Shown here piece after piece: positions 51,707 to 60,730 of a DNA stretch of 64,000 bases. Both the position numbers and the translations under genes were made by a program. This DNA comes from Epilithonimonas hungarica. GTDB lineage: Bacteria; Bacteroidota; Bacteroidia; Flavobacteriales; Weeksellaceae. How positions within the stretch are numbered: the stretch's first letter is position 1; every line of letters starts with the position of its first letter. Under the pieces are notes generated by a model, which was not told the origin of the DNA, did no database searches, and saw only the letters and a list, made by a program, of their open reading frames with translations. The stretch lies in the NCBI RefSeq assembly GCF_900102265.1, contig NZ_FNBH01000002.1, positions 806,001 to 870,000 of the forward strand. The letters are read 5' to 3'.

Positions 51707-52795
51707 TCAAGCAATTCCTTCTTCCTCTCCTTTCAGCTTTTCAGCATTTTCCGCCATGATCACAGCATCCATCATTTCCTGGATATCACCATTCATATAA
51801 GCATCAAGGTTGTAGATAGACTTATTGATTCTATGGTCGGTAACTCTTCCTTGCGGATAGTTATAAGTCTTGATCTTTGCAGAACGGTCACCTGTGGAAA
51901 CCATCGTTTTTCTCTGCGCCGCAATGTCGCCGACAACCTCCTGAAGTTTTATATCGTACAATTTCGCTCTCAGCATTTCCATCGCTAATTCCCTGTTGGC
52001 CAACTGAGAACGCGCTTGCTGACAAACCACAACCAATCCGGAAGGTTTGTGTGTCAATTGAACTTTTGTTTCAACCTTGTTTACGTTTTGTCCACCTGCA
52101 CCTCCGGAACGGGAAGTCTGCATCTCGATATCTGCTGGATTGATTTCCACATCCACTTCCTCAGCTTCCGGCAAAACTGCGATCGTGATCGCGGAGGTAT
52201 GAACACGACCCTGAGATTCGGTTTCAGGAACACGTTGCACACGATGAACCCCGGATTCGAATTTCATGATCCCGTACACACTTTCACCCTGTACTTTCAT
52301 GATCAATTCTTTGTAGCCTTTTGAAGCTTCGCTGGAGTCTGTAACTTCGTGTTTCCAACCTTTTGTTTTGAAATACATCGTGTACATTCTGTACATATCT
52401 TCCACAAAGATCGCCGCCTCATCTCCACCAGTTCCGGAACGCATTTCCAGAATGATATTTTTATCATCGGCAGGGTCTTTCGGAATCAGAAGATATTTCA
52501 AATCCTCTTCAAAAGCGGGAAGCTTGTCCACTGCTTCATACTTCTCCTGCTTCGCCATTTCCACGAATTCTTTATCAGAGCCATCTGCAATAATCTCATC
52601 AGATTCGGCAATCGTATCAAGAGCCCTTTTATATTCATCGAATACTTTTACGATCTTTCCCAGATCGCTGTATTCTTTGTTAAGTGTAGAATATTTTTTT
52701 TGGTCCGAGATCACATCCGGTTGGATAATAAGATCGGCGACCTCGTTATATCGTTGTTTTATCGCTTCCAGTTTCGGAATTAATGACTTGGACAT
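51707..52795 (-). CDS. prfA: Peptide chain release factor 1
   Basis: RF1 reads UAA and UAG and triggers peptide release. The 362-residue length is normal. The GGQ loop is in [22 protein letters not shown] (about 229-250). [27 protein letters not shown] (about 185-212) holds the codon-recognition tripeptide region; the HTSA segment and the PxT-type anticodon mimic support RF1 over RF2, as does the lack of an in-frame UGA frameshift site. A TATCTTTG promoter box lies 17 bases upstream. Confidence 0.96.
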   Translation of the reverse strand: MSKSLIPKLEAIKQRYNEVADLIIQPDVISDQKKYSTLNKEYSDLGKIVKVFDEYKRALDTIAESDEIIADGSDKEFVEMAKQEKYEAVDKLPAFEEDLKYLLIPKDPADDKNIILEMRSGTGGDEAAIFVEDMYRMYTMYFKTKGWKHEVTDSSEASKGYKELIMKVQGESVYGIMKFESGVHRVQRVPETESQGRVHTSAITIAVLPEAEEVDVEINPADIEMQTSRSGGAGGQNVNKVETKVQLTHKPSGLVVVCQQARSQLANRELAMEMLRAKLYDIKLQEVVGDIAAQRKTMVSTGDRSAKIKTYNYPQGRVTDHRINKSIYNLDAYMNGDIQEMMDAVIMAENAEKLKGEEEGIA

Positions 52796-52812
52796 AGGTA
52801 AATTTTAGTTTG

Positions 52813-52820
52813 CAAAGATA
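52813..52820 (-). promoter_or_regulatory. Candidate promoter box for prfA
   Basis: TATCTTTG on the minus strand, 17 bases upstream of the prfA ATG, a perfect match to TAnnTTTG. Confidence 0.5.
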
Positions 52821-52885
52821 ATGATTTAAGATTTAAGTTGGAAGCTAGATATCGGATGTCGAAAGTTTCCAAAATTATTTTTTGA

Positions 52886-52922
52886 AACCACACGTGAAAA
52901 GGTTTTTTGTGACTTTGTGGTT
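52886..52922. repeat. Short AACCACA...TGTGGTT inverted repeat
   Basis: AACCACA (52886-52892) and TGTGGTT (52916-52922) flank a 23-base middle. It shares its ends with the larger elements at 53433-53558 and 56033-56142. Confidence 0.5.
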
Positions 52923-52926
52923 AATA

Positions 52927-52957
52927 ATAACAAAAATCCACTCTCAAGAGAGTGGAT
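52927..52957 (-). terminator. Terminator of the 91-residue membrane protein gene
   Basis: ATCCACTCTC (52936-52945) pairs with GAGAGTGGAT (52948-52957); on the minus strand TTTTTG follows. Confidence 0.85.
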
Positions 52958-53014
52958 CTATTATATATTGTTTCGCTTTGAGTGCAATCTCTCACGAAAA
53001 GAAAAATTGCCAAA

Positions 53015-53290
53015 TTAATGGTGGTGACCGTGAGAAACAGGTTTTTCTCCTGCAGGTCTTTGGTAGATAACTTCTACACCTTCCTGTTCATACAATTTTT
53101 TGTATCTCACTTGTTCTGGGTCAAAGTTTTTGTTGATTTTCCCAAAATATTCTGCTACTCCTTCTGTTAACCAAAGTGGTACGATGAATCCGAAGAACAT
53201 CAAAATACACCAGAATCCACAAATCATCATTGTGAAGAAATAAACGGTCCAAAGAAATTGGTAAAACGGCCAGAATGCTGATAACATCAT
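53015..53290 (-). CDS. Small membrane protein of unknown function
   Basis: The double ATG at 53290 (MMLSAFWPFYQFLWTVYFFT) is chosen over a TTG at 53311. The 91-residue protein has two hydrophobic segments (about 5-20 and 22-45, MMICGFWCILMFFGFIVPLW) and a charged tail ending in SHGHHH. The tail includes FDPEQVRYKKLYEQEGVEVIYQRP. The histidine-rich end could bind metal, but this is only a composition remark. A terminator is present downstream. Confidence 0.75.
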   Translation of the reverse strand: MMLSAFWPFYQFLWTVYFFTMMICGFWCILMFFGFIVPLWLTEGVAEYFGKINKNFDPEQVRYKKLYEQEGVEVIYQRPAGEKPVSHGHHH

Positions 53291-53432
53291 AATGCTATAT
53301 ATTTTGAGCAAAAATAGAGGTTTTTATTCTATCTCACAAAATTTCTGAATTGATTTTTTTCATTTTGCTGAACTTTTAGTTTTTAGTATTTTCGTAAGGT
53401 TTTAAAAATGTTTGCTTTGCCGGGATTATTTT

Positions 53433-53558
53433 AAACGCAAAGTCCGCAAAGAATTATAATTCAACAATCTGTTTTTAAGGTCGCAAAGCCGTAAAACTTA
53501 GCAAAGAAAAAATATTTCTTTACTTATTTTAAGGCTCTTCTGTGGCTTTTGTGGTTAG
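53433..53558. repeat. Dispersed intergenic element upstream of fumC (copy A)
   Basis: The sequence starts AAACGCAAAGTCCGCAAAG, contains CGCAAAGCCGTAAAACTTAG and CAAAGAAAAAAT, and ends TTTTGTGGTTAG. It aligns along most of its length with 56892-56978, with a similar order of blocks. Confidence 0.65.
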
Positions 53559-53579
53559 ATAAAATTTAAAAATTATACA

Positions 53580-54974
53580 ATGAGTTTCAGAATTGAAAAA
53601 GACACGATGGGCGAAGTGCAAGTGCCTGCTGATAAATTTTGGGGTGCGCAGACGGAGCGTTCCAGAAATAATTTCAAAATCGGTCCGGAAGGAAGTATGC
53701 CACGCGAAATCATCGATGCATTTGCTTACCTGAAAAAAGCAGCGGCTTTTACCAATGCAGAATTGGGCGTTCTTTCCAATGAGAAAAGAGATGCAATCGG
53801 GAAAGTCTGTGATGAGATTCTTGCAGGAGAGCTGTATGACCAATTTCCTCTTGTGATTTGGCAGACTGGTTCCGGAACGCAGTCCAATATGAACGTGAAC
53901 GAAGTTGTTGCGAACAAATCTCACGTGAACAGCGGCGGAAAATTAGGAGAAAAAACAGAAGTTCACCCGAACGATGATGTGAACAAATCACAGTCTTCTA
54001 ACGATACTTATCCAACAGCAATGCATATTGCAGCTTACACAAAAGTTGTAAAAGAGACGCTTCCTGCTTTGGAAAAGTTGAGAAATACATTGGACGAAAA
54101 AGCGAAAAAATTCCAGAATATTGTAAAAATCGGAAGAACGCATCTTATGGATGCAACGCCTTTGACACTTGGACAAGAATTTTCCGGTTATGTTGCTCAG
54201 CTGGACTATGCAAAAAAAGCGATCAACAATACGCTTGACCATTTGAAAGAATTGGCTCTTGGTGGAACTGCGGTTGGAACAGGACTTAACACTCCGAAAG
54301 GTTATGATGTTGTGGTGGCGAAATATATTGCAGATTTTACAGGCCTACCTTTTGTGACAGCTCCGAATAAATTCGAGGCTTTGGCAGCTCACGACGGAAT
54401 TGTGGAAACTCACGGCGCGTTGAAGCAATTGGCGGTTTCTCTTTATAAGATTGCTCAGGATGTTAGATTGTTGGCTTCTGGTCCGCGTTCTGGAATTGGT
54501 GAAATCCACATTCCAGAAAACGAACCTGGTTCTTCTATTATGCCTGGAAAAGTGAATCCTACGCAGAACGAAGCTTTGACGATGGTTTGTGCACAAGTTC
54601 TTGGAAATGACACAACGATTTCTTTCGCAGGAACGCAAGGAAATTACGAACTGAATGTTTTCAAACCAGTGATGGCAGCAAACTTCTTGCAGTCTGCACA
54701 ATTGTTGGCTGATGCGATGATTTCATTCAACGACCATTGTGCTGTTGGAATCGAACCAAATGAACCGAGAATCAAGGAATTGGTTGATAAATCATTAATG
54801 TTGGTGACTGCACTTAATACGCACATCGGTTACGAAAACGCAGCGAAAATTGCTAAAACAGCTCACAAGAACGGAACGACTTTGAAAGAAGAAGCTGTGA
54901 ATCTTGGTCTTTTGACAGCAGAACAATTTGATGAGTGGGTGAAACCAGAAGATATGGTCGGAAGTCTTAAATAG
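53580..54974 (+). CDS. fumC: Fumarate hydratase class II
   Basis: FumC hydrates fumarate to L-malate in the TCA cycle, iron-independent. The 464-residue length is normal. Motifs are [26 protein letters not shown] at the start, [63 protein letters not shown] and the fumarase signature [16 protein letters not shown] (about 316-331). It lies just downstream of a repeat element that occupies its expected promoter region. Confidence 0.97.
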   Translation: MSFRIEKDTMGEVQVPADKFWGAQTERSRNNFKIGPEGSMPREIIDAFAYLKKAAAFTNAELGVLSNEKRDAIGKVCDEILAGELYDQFPLVIWQTGSGTQSNMNVNEVVANKSHVNSGGKLGEKTEVHPNDDVNKSQSSNDTYPTAMHIAAYTKVVKETLPALEKLRNTLDEKAKKFQNIVKIGRTHLMDATPLTLGQEFSGYVAQLDYAKKAINNTLDHLKELALGGTAVGTGLNTPKGYDVVVAKYIADFTGLPFVTAPNKFEALAAHDGIVETHGALKQLAVSLYKIAQDVRLLASGPRSGIGEIHIPENEPGSSIMPGKVNPTQNEALTMVCAQVLGNDTTISFAGTQGNYELNVFKPVMAANFLQSAQLLADAMISFNDHCAVGIEPNEPRIKELVDKSLMLVTALNTHIGYENAAKIAKTAHKNGTTLKEEAVNLGLLTAEQFDEWVKPEDMVGSLK

Positions 54975-55005
54975 ATAATGGACTTTTAGACAAAAGATAA
55001 TAGAC

Positions 55006-55040
55006 AAACTCCGAGGCAATTCTCGGAGTTTTATTTTTTT
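55006..55040 (+). terminator. Terminator of fumC
   Basis: AAACTCCGAG (55006-55015) pairs with CTCGGAGTTT (55022-55031), then TATTTTTTT. Confidence 0.88.
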
Positions 55041-55054
55041 ATTAAATTTCCAGT

Positions 55055-55615
55055 ATGAATATTGATATAATTCTTGACCAAATTTTCAAGCTTCCAGAAC
55101 ATTCTAAATCAGTTTTAAAGAATTTGATTTCAGAAGTTGAGTTTCCGAAAGACAGCATTATCATCAAAGCCGGAAAAGTTGAAAGAACGATTTATTTCAT
55201 CAAAAAAGGAATTGTGAGGGCTTTTGTCCCGCAAGAAAATCAAGACCTTACATTTTGGTTTGGAAAAGAAGGTGATGTGGTTTTACCAATGAAAAGTTAT
55301 GTTGATAATCATCAGAATTATGAAAACATTCAGGTTTTGGAATATTGTACTTTATATCAATTGAAAATCGATGATTTGAGACAATTATTTGAAACTGATA
55401 TCCATATTGCGAATTGGGGAAGAAAATTAGCCGAAAAAGAATTGGTGAAAACCGAAGAACTCTTCATTTCCCGACAATTCAGGACAGCAAGTCAGCGTTA
55501 TGAAGAACTTTTGACAAAACAGCCTGAAATTATTCAGCGAGTGCAATTGGGTTACATTGCTTCATATCTGGGAATCACACAAGTTAGTCTGAGCAGAATC
55601 CGTAGTGAAATCTGA
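55055..55615 (+). CDS. Crp/Fnr family transcriptional regulator
   Basis: A 186-residue regulator. The cyclic-nucleotide-like domain (about 20-125) has FPKDSIIIKAGKVERTIYFIKKGIVRAF. A short C-terminal helix-turn-helix (about 160-186) ends in ASYLGITQVSLSRIRSEI, which is the recognition helix. Residues that bind cAMP in Crp are not evident, so it may sense something else or nothing. A small exporter gene follows by 75 bases on the same strand, so it could regulate that gene, as inference. Confidence 0.9.
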   Translation: MNIDIILDQIFKLPEHSKSVLKNLISEVEFPKDSIIIKAGKVERTIYFIKKGIVRAFVPQENQDLTFWFGKEGDVVLPMKSYVDNHQNYENIQVLEYCTLYQLKIDDLRQLFETDIHIANWGRKLAEKELVKTEELFISRQFRTASQRYEELLTKQPEIIQRVQLGYIASYLGITQVSLSRIRSEI

Positions 55616-55690
55616 TTTATTTTTTTAACATTTGTAAAAAGATTCGAAGCATCCAATTCGGAAATTTGCATCATTAAAATTGATAAATAA

Positions 55691-56020
55691 ATGAACTGGA
55701 TTTTTTTAATTCTTGGAGGACTCTTTGAAGTTGGATTTACATCTTGTTTAGGAAAAGCAAAAGAAACATCGGGCACAGAATCTTACCTATGGTACGCAGG
55801 ATTTGGAATATCTCTGATTGCAAGTATGCTTCTGCTAATCAAAGCAACTCAAACGCTTCCATTGGGAACCGCTTATGCAGTATGGACAGGAATCGGAGCT
55901 GTAGGAACCGTTCTGGTTGGGATTTTTATTTTTAAAGAACCTGCGACATTCTGGCGCTTATTTTTTATTTTCACATTAATTGCTTCCATCGTTGGACTGA
56001 AAGCTGTTTCTTCACATTAA
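55691..56020 (+). CDS. SMR-family transporter, Gdx/SugE (guanidinium exporter) type
   Basis: A 109-residue four-helix small multidrug resistance protein. The essential glutamate is in the first helix, LGGLFEVGFTSCLGKAKETSG (about E13). The GTAYAVWTGIGAVGTVLVG segment is nearly identical in the Gdx/SugE group and points to guanidinium export rather than broad drug export. A short C-terminus ends GLKAVSSH. No guanidine riboswitch was seen in the 75-base leader. It may be controlled by the upstream Crp-type gene. Confidence 0.88.
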   Translation: MNWIFLILGGLFEVGFTSCLGKAKETSGTESYLWYAGFGISLIASMLLLIKATQTLPLGTAYAVWTGIGAVGTVLVGIFIFKEPATFWRLFFIFTLIASIVGLKAVSSH

Positions 56021-56032
56021 ATGTTAAAATTC

Positions 56033-56142
56033 AACCACATAGGCACATAGAATTGAAATGTCCATTTTCTATAAAGATTAAATAGAATTGTAATAGAATC
56101 TATTTAATCTTCATTTTTATAAAACTATGTGTCTATGTGGTT
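56033..56142. repeat. Double-armed cruciform-like repeat between convergent genes
   Basis: Outer arms AACCACATAGGCACATAG (56033-56050) and its complement CTATGTGTCTATGTGGTT (56125-56142) match at 17 of 18 positions. Inner arms AGATTAAATAG (56075-56085) and CTATTTAATCT (56100-56110) match perfectly. The whole element can fold into one long hairpin and could act as terminator for both flanking genes. Confidence 0.8.
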
Positions 56143-56149
56143 TAAAAGA

Positions 56150-56860
56150 TTAAATTGAAGTTACCTGGTCTGCAAAATATTGCTCCAAATCCCTCAGCGT
56201 TTCCGGCGAAGTCTGGATATCTCTTACCAATTCACCTTTGTTGATGACCACAATCCTTTCGCAGACTTCCGTTGTGTGAGCCAAATCGTGGCTGGAAATC
56301 AGGAATGTAGAGTCTGAGTTTTGTGACCAATCTCTGATAAGGTTTTTCAACTTGATTTGAGTTGATGGGTCAAGGTTCGCAAAAGGTTCATCGAGAATGA
56401 TAATTGCCGGAGTTCCGATTAATGCACCGATGATTCCAACTTTTTTCATATTTCCTTTGGAAAGGTCGCGGATGTATTTTTTCGCATTCAGAATTTCTCC
56501 GTTGAAAAAATCGGTGAAGTTTTTCAGGAATTCATCAACATTCGCTTTGCTTTGACCTCTTAGTTCTCCCAAAAAATAGAAATATTCTTCCGGAGTCAGA
56601 TAGCCAATCAGAAAAGTTTCATCGATAAAAGCACCGACTTTGTTTTTCCAACTTTCGGATTCGTTGACTTTCTCTTCGTCGATGGAAACATAGCCTGAAC
56701 TCGGTTCTATCAAATCCAGAATCAAACTGAATAATGTCGTTTTTCCCGCGCCATTATTTCCGACCAAACCAATGGTTTGACCTTTTGGAAATTCTAGGTT
56801 TTCTATGGATAAGACTTTTTTTGTTTCGTAAACTTTGGAAAGGTTATTTATTGTTATCAT
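56150..56860 (-). CDS. ABC transporter ATP-binding protein
   Basis: The ATG at 56860 (MITINNLSKVYETKK) is used; a TTG at 56908 lies within a repeat. The 236-residue ATPase has Walker A GLVGNNGAGKTTLFSL (about 31-46), signature IRDLSKGNMKKVGI, Walker B AIIILDEPFANLDP and the switch histidine in FLISSHDLAH. It is downstream of a DUF5687 permease on the same strand, with a dispersed repeat between them, and the two should form one exporter. The substrate is unknown. Confidence 0.92.
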   Translation of the reverse strand: MITINNLSKVYETKKVLSIENLEFPKGQTIGLVGNNGAGKTTLFSLILDLIEPSSGYVSIDEEKVNESESWKNKVGAFIDETFLIGYLTPEEYFYFLGELRGQSKANVDEFLKNFTDFFNGEILNAKKYIRDLSKGNMKKVGIIGALIGTPAIIILDEPFANLDPSTQIKLKNLIRDWSQNSDSTFLISSHDLAHTTEVCERIVVINKGELVRDIQTSPETLRDLEQYFADQVTSI

Positions 56861-56891
56861 TTTTATTGAGATTTTTGATGTTGGATTTTTT

Positions 56892-56978
56892 GAACACAAA
56901 GTCCACAAAGATTTTTTATAATTATTGAAAATACTTTAAGGTTCACAAAGGCGTAAAACTTAACAAAGAAAAATTTTA
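56892..56978. repeat. Dispersed intergenic element between permease and ATPase genes (copy B)
   Basis: GAACACAAAGTCCACAAAG at one end and CACAAAGGCGTAAAACTTAA near the other align with copy A at 53433-53558. It lies inside the presumed operon of the ABC exporter. Confidence 0.65.
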
Positions 56979-56981
56979 AGT

Positions 56982-58445
56982 CTAATTTCCTTTGAAAGCT
57001 TTGATGGTTGAGTATTTTTCTTTTTTATACAATTTGACAATGAAATCGAAGAACTTTTCTCTAAGGAAAAAGCCGATCAACCCCAAAACGCCCAGACTAG
57101 CCACAGCTGCTGTTGTTCCGAAAAAATATTTTGAAACTCCGAAAACCGCCATTGGCAATACCATTTGTGGCAAAAGAAGCAAGATGTTTTTGAAACTGAA
57201 GTTATTTTTCTTTCCTAATGTTTTTCCCCTCGCATTGAGGTCAATTGGATTTTTGTTAAACGCGCCAGACAACAAAACGACCTGAGAATTGACACCGACA
57301 TTGTAAAGTCCGGCCGCTAAAAAGGTGAAATACAAATCCCAACTTACGAACGCATAACCGACTGCCAAAACCATACTTACGGCAACGGCGCTCACAATCA
57401 TCCACCATTTGGCTTTCAGATATTCTTTGTAGGGAACGTTGAGTGTCATCATCAGCGGATAATAGGAGCTGTCGAACGAAGGAACTCTTTGCCCAAACAA
57501 AAATAGAAATCCACCTGTAACGAAAAGCCCCATAAATAATTGCATATAAGCGGTTTTATAAGCCGGAGAACTGAACAAAAGCAAGCCATAAAACAAGAAC
57601 AGAAAACTTCCCAAAGCAATGGATTTTGCGGCTTTGCTTCGTTTTATCATTCGGATATCGTTGTTGATGAAGGTTCCGAGAACCCCATATTTATTAAGAA
57701 ACTGAATGTTTTCTGTCTTGCCGACTTCCTGCTTCATTTCCAGACCTTTGTCGAGATAGAAGTTTTCATAGATGAACTTTCTACAGAAAACATAAAGAAG
57801 ACCGAATATCGCAATCGGCAATACAATCACGTACCAATGGCCATAAAACATCATAAAGAATTTCTCAGAAGCCGATGACAATGCAATAACATTATAATAA
57901 TCCAATCCGCCAACAAAGACCAAAAGTCCGCCAATAATCCAAACGGCTAAATCTTTACCGTTCAGAAGAATATTGATCAAATTAATAGTAAAACTCAGAA
58001 TAATTATTGCCAAAATCCAAGAAAAACTTCCCAAGACCGAATAGCCATTATAAAGCAAAATTCCTAGCAACGGCACATAAATAAAAAATCCTCCCCAACT
58101 GAAAAATGACAGAAAAGTTTTGCTAATCATATAATTGACCAACGTACTTTTCTTGATATTCATCGTCAGAAAAGGTTTGATATTCTGAGTTGGCATCTGT
58201 TGGAAAAAATACCTTAGGAACAGATCTGCTATCAGCCAATAAATCAGAAACTTGCTAATAAATGGCAATGGGTCAATATGCAGTTTTTGTCTCGGGAAGT
58301 AAAATGCGCCGAAAGCAACAAATACAAATAGCGCAAGAATGTACAAGACTCCCAAAAGCTGAAAGATCTTGACCACAATATTGGCTGCCAGAGAACTTGA
58401 CCGGAAAAAATTTTTGAATTCTAATCTGACGAATCGTTGCAACAT
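56982..58445 (-). CDS. DUF5687 family ABC transporter permease
   Basis: A 487-residue protein with about ten to twelve hydrophobic segments and an N-terminus (MLQRFVRLEFKNFFRSSSLAANIVVKIFQLL) typical of ABC-2 type permeases labelled DUF5687. A large cytoplasmic loop (about 225-265) holds KYGVLGTFINNDIRMIKRSKAAK. The ATPase gene follows on the same strand. Gene order and family suggest an exporter of unknown cargo. Confidence 0.85.
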   Translation of the reverse strand: MLQRFVRLEFKNFFRSSSLAANIVVKIFQLLGVLYILALFVFVAFGAFYFPRQKLHIDPLPFISKFLIYWLIADLFLRYFFQQMPTQNIKPFLTMNIKKSTLVNYMISKTFLSFFSWGGFFIYVPLLGILLYNGYSVLGSFSWILAIIILSFTINLINILLNGKDLAVWIIGGLLVFVGGLDYYNVIALSSASEKFFMMFYGHWYVIVLPIAIFGLLYVFCRKFIYENFYLDKGLEMKQEVGKTENIQFLNKYGVLGTFINNDIRMIKRSKAAKSIALGSFLFLFYGLLLFSSPAYKTAYMQLFMGLFVTGGFLFLFGQRVPSFDSSYYPLMMTLNVPYKEYLKAKWWMIVSAVAVSMVLAVGYAFVSWDLYFTFLAAGLYNVGVNSQVVLLSGAFNKNPIDLNARGKTLGKKNNFSFKNILLLLPQMVLPMAVFGVSKYFFGTTAAVASLGVLGLIGFFLREKFFDFIVKLYKKEKYSTIKAFKGN

Positions 58446-58606
58446 AAAGCTTATTTTTTGTTAAATGTAATGAATTCTGAATATTAATAGATTTTCTATA
58501 TATTAAGTTCACAGTTTGTGGATTTTGTTACAAAAATTTTGATTTATCAACAATTGTATGTGGATTTCTTGAGTAAAACTAAATTTCGAAAATTTATAAA
58601 AAATTC

Positions 58607-58614
58607 TACCTTTG
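58607..58614 (+). promoter_or_regulatory. Candidate promoter box directly before dnaB
   Basis: TACCTTTG with TTTC 19 bases upstream (58584-58587). The dnaB ATG at 58619 follows by 4 bases, suggesting a very short or absent leader. Confidence 0.5.
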
Positions 58615-58618
58615 TACA

Positions 58619-60193
58619 ATGGTACAGAAGGAAACATTATCGTCGCTTACGCAGGGTAATTTTGCAAAGGAACTCTCTATTTCGGATGGCAAAATGCCGC
58701 CTAATGCATTGGACTTTGAGAAAATTGTGATCGGAACTTTTTTAATTGACAGAAAAGGGCTTGATCATTCCATTGACTTATTGACACCTGAAGTTTTTTA
58801 CGACCCGAGACATCAGACCATTTTCGCGTCGATTCTGAAGCTGTATGAGAGCAACTCTCCTATCGACCTGATGACCGTGATCCAAGACCTTAAAAAGAAT
58901 GAAAAACTGAATCTTGCCGGCGGCGACCATTATATCATTGACTTGACAATGGGTGTAAGTTCTTCTGCACATATCGAATATCACGTACGTGTAATTCTTG
59001 AAAAATATATTCTTCGTTCCTTGATCAATGTTTCGGCGAACGTGATTGACAGTTCCTACAAAGAATCAACAGACGTTTTCGAATTGTTGGACAAGGCGGA
59101 ACAATCATTTTTTGAAATCACGAACGGGACCATTAAAAAAGGTTTCGACACGGCCAATTCGCTAGTAAAAGAGGCTATTGATAAAATCAAATCGCTAAAA
59201 GACAAGGAAGGATTATCAGGGGTTCCATCTGGATTTACAGCTTTAGATAAAGAAACAGGTGGCTGGCAAAATTCTGACCTTATTATTATCGCGGCAAGAC
59301 CTGCGATGGGAAAAACGGCTTTTATTCTTTCTATGGCGAGAAACATGTGTGTGGACTACAATATCCCAATGGCCTTGTTCTCTCTGGAGATGGCTTCTGT
59401 TCAGTTGATCACAAGGATGATCTCATCCGAGACAGGAATTTCATCAGAGAAATTAAGAAAAGGTCAAATGGCAGATGAAGAATGGCAAAGATTGTTTACC
59501 AATGTTTCTGCTTTGGAAAATGCACCTCTTTATATTGATGAAACACCTTCACTATCAATATTCGATTTTCGCGCAAAGTGCAGAAGATTGGTAATGCAAC
59601 ATGGTGTAAAGATCATTATGGTCGATTATCTTCAGCTGATGACCGCCAGTTCCGGAAAAGGAGGCGGAAACCGTGAGCAGGAGATCTCTATGATTTCCCG
59701 ATCCCTAAAAGCCATCGCAAAAGAGCTGAATGTTCCAGTAATTGCATTATCCCAGCTATCGAGAAGTGTGGAAACAAGACCTGGAAAAAGGCCAATGCTT
59801 TCTGACCTCAGGGAATCTGGGGCGATCGAGCAGGATGCAGATATCGTCTCGTTCATTTTCCGACCAGAGTATTATAAAATTGCTGTTTGGGATAATGATG
59901 AAGAAGGCGCAGAAACCAGCACAGAAAATCAAGCCGAGATCATCATTGCAAAACATAGAAATGGTGCGACAGCTGATGTAAGATTAGCATTCCACAAAAA
60001 CATCGGTAAGTTTGCCGACCTTGGAACGAATTACGAATATACTCCTTCCAACTTTGGACAGAAAGACGAGCCTTCTGGTTTTGATAAAATCAATATCACG
60101 ATCGATCCGGGAGCCGCTTTCGGATTACCAAACAACAATAATGTTTCAGGCTCTGCAATGAATGACGATGATGACGATGATATGCCATTCTAA
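58619..60193 (+). CDS. dnaB: Replicative DNA helicase
   Basis: DnaB is the hexameric replication-fork helicase. The 524-residue protein has the N-terminal DnaG-binding domain (about 25-135, PPNALDFEKIVIGTFLIDRKGLD) and a RecA-like helicase domain with GVPSGFTALDKETGGWQNSDLIIIAARPAMGKTAF (Walker A at about 230), VKIIMVDYLQLM (Walker B), PVIALSQLSRSVE and LRESGAIEQDADIV. The C-terminus is a glycine/asparagine-rich and acidic tail ending DDDDDMPF. No intein is present. Confidence 0.97.
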   Translation: MVQKETLSSLTQGNFAKELSISDGKMPPNALDFEKIVIGTFLIDRKGLDHSIDLLTPEVFYDPRHQTIFASILKLYESNSPIDLMTVIQDLKKNEKLNLAGGDHYIIDLTMGVSSSAHIEYHVRVILEKYILRSLINVSANVIDSSYKESTDVFELLDKAEQSFFEITNGTIKKGFDTANSLVKEAIDKIKSLKDKEGLSGVPSGFTALDKETGGWQNSDLIIIAARPAMGKTAFILSMARNMCVDYNIPMALFSLEMASVQLITRMISSETGISSEKLRKGQMADEEWQRLFTNVSALENAPLYIDETPSLSIFDFRAKCRRLVMQHGVKIIMVDYLQLMTASSGKGGGNREQEISMISRSLKAIAKELNVPVIALSQLSRSVETRPGKRPMLSDLRESGAIEQDADIVSFIFRPEYYKIAVWDNDEEGAETSTENQAEIIIAKHRNGATADVRLAFHKNIGKFADLGTNYEYTPSNFGQKDEPSGFDKINITIDPGAAFGLPNNNNVSGSAMNDDDDDDMPF

Positions 60194-60207
60194 ATTCTTT
60201 TTCTGAT

Positions 60208-60669
60208 TTGAGAATCGAGATCTTTACAGATGGTGCCTGTAGTGGAAATCCCGGACCTGGCGGTTACGGGATACTAATGCGCGTTCCTGAAAAAAAATAC
60301 CAGAAAACCTATTCCAAAGGTTTCCGAAAAACAACCAATAACAGAATGGAATTAATGGCTGTTATAGTTGCTCTTGGAAATCTAAAAACTTCTGATAATG
60401 ATATCCATATCTTCACTGACAGCAAATATGTTGCAGATGCCATCAATCAAAAATGGATCTACGGTTGGATAAAACGAGGCTGGAAAAATGTGAAAAACCC
60501 AGACCTTTGGAAAGAATTTTACCAATTATATCAACTTCATCAACCTAAATTCCATTGGATCAAAGGTCATGCTGGTCATCCTGAAAATGAGCTATGTGAC
60601 CAATTAGCTGTTGCAGCTGCAAAATCCGGAAAGCTGGCAATTGATGCTTATTTTGAGAACCAGAATTAA
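60208..60669 (+). CDS. rnhA: Ribonuclease HI
   Basis: RNase HI cuts the RNA strand of RNA-DNA hybrids. The 153-residue protein has all acidic catalytic residues: D in IEIFTDGACSGNPGPGGYG, E in TTNNRMELMAVIVAL, D in IHIFTDSKYVADAIN, plus HWIKGHAGHPENELCDQLAV with the histidine and last aspartate. There is no ATG: the frame starts at a TTG at 60208, 14 bases after the dnaB stop, and the next methionine is inside the domain. It is likely co-transcribed with dnaB. Confidence 0.95.
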   Translation: MRIEIFTDGACSGNPGPGGYGILMRVPEKKYQKTYSKGFRKTTNNRMELMAVIVALGNLKTSDNDIHIFTDSKYVADAINQKWIYGWIKRGWKNVKNPDLWKEFYQLYQLHQPKFHWIKGHAGHPENELCDQLAVAAAKSGKLAIDAYFENQN

Positions 60670-60730
60670 AATATTTTTTTGATTTATTAAATTATCTTTG
60701 AACGATTAAACAATATAACATCAATAATCC

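Noticed and set aside
51707-52795. prfB (release factor 2) instead of prfA
   Set aside because: Length, an uninterrupted frame without a programmed frameshift, and the codon-recognition region agree better with RF1.
55616-55690. Guanidine riboswitch in the leader of the SugE-like gene
   Set aside because: The leader is only 75 bases and I could find neither the paired ACGR-loop hairpins of the mini-ykkC type nor the larger ykkC fold.
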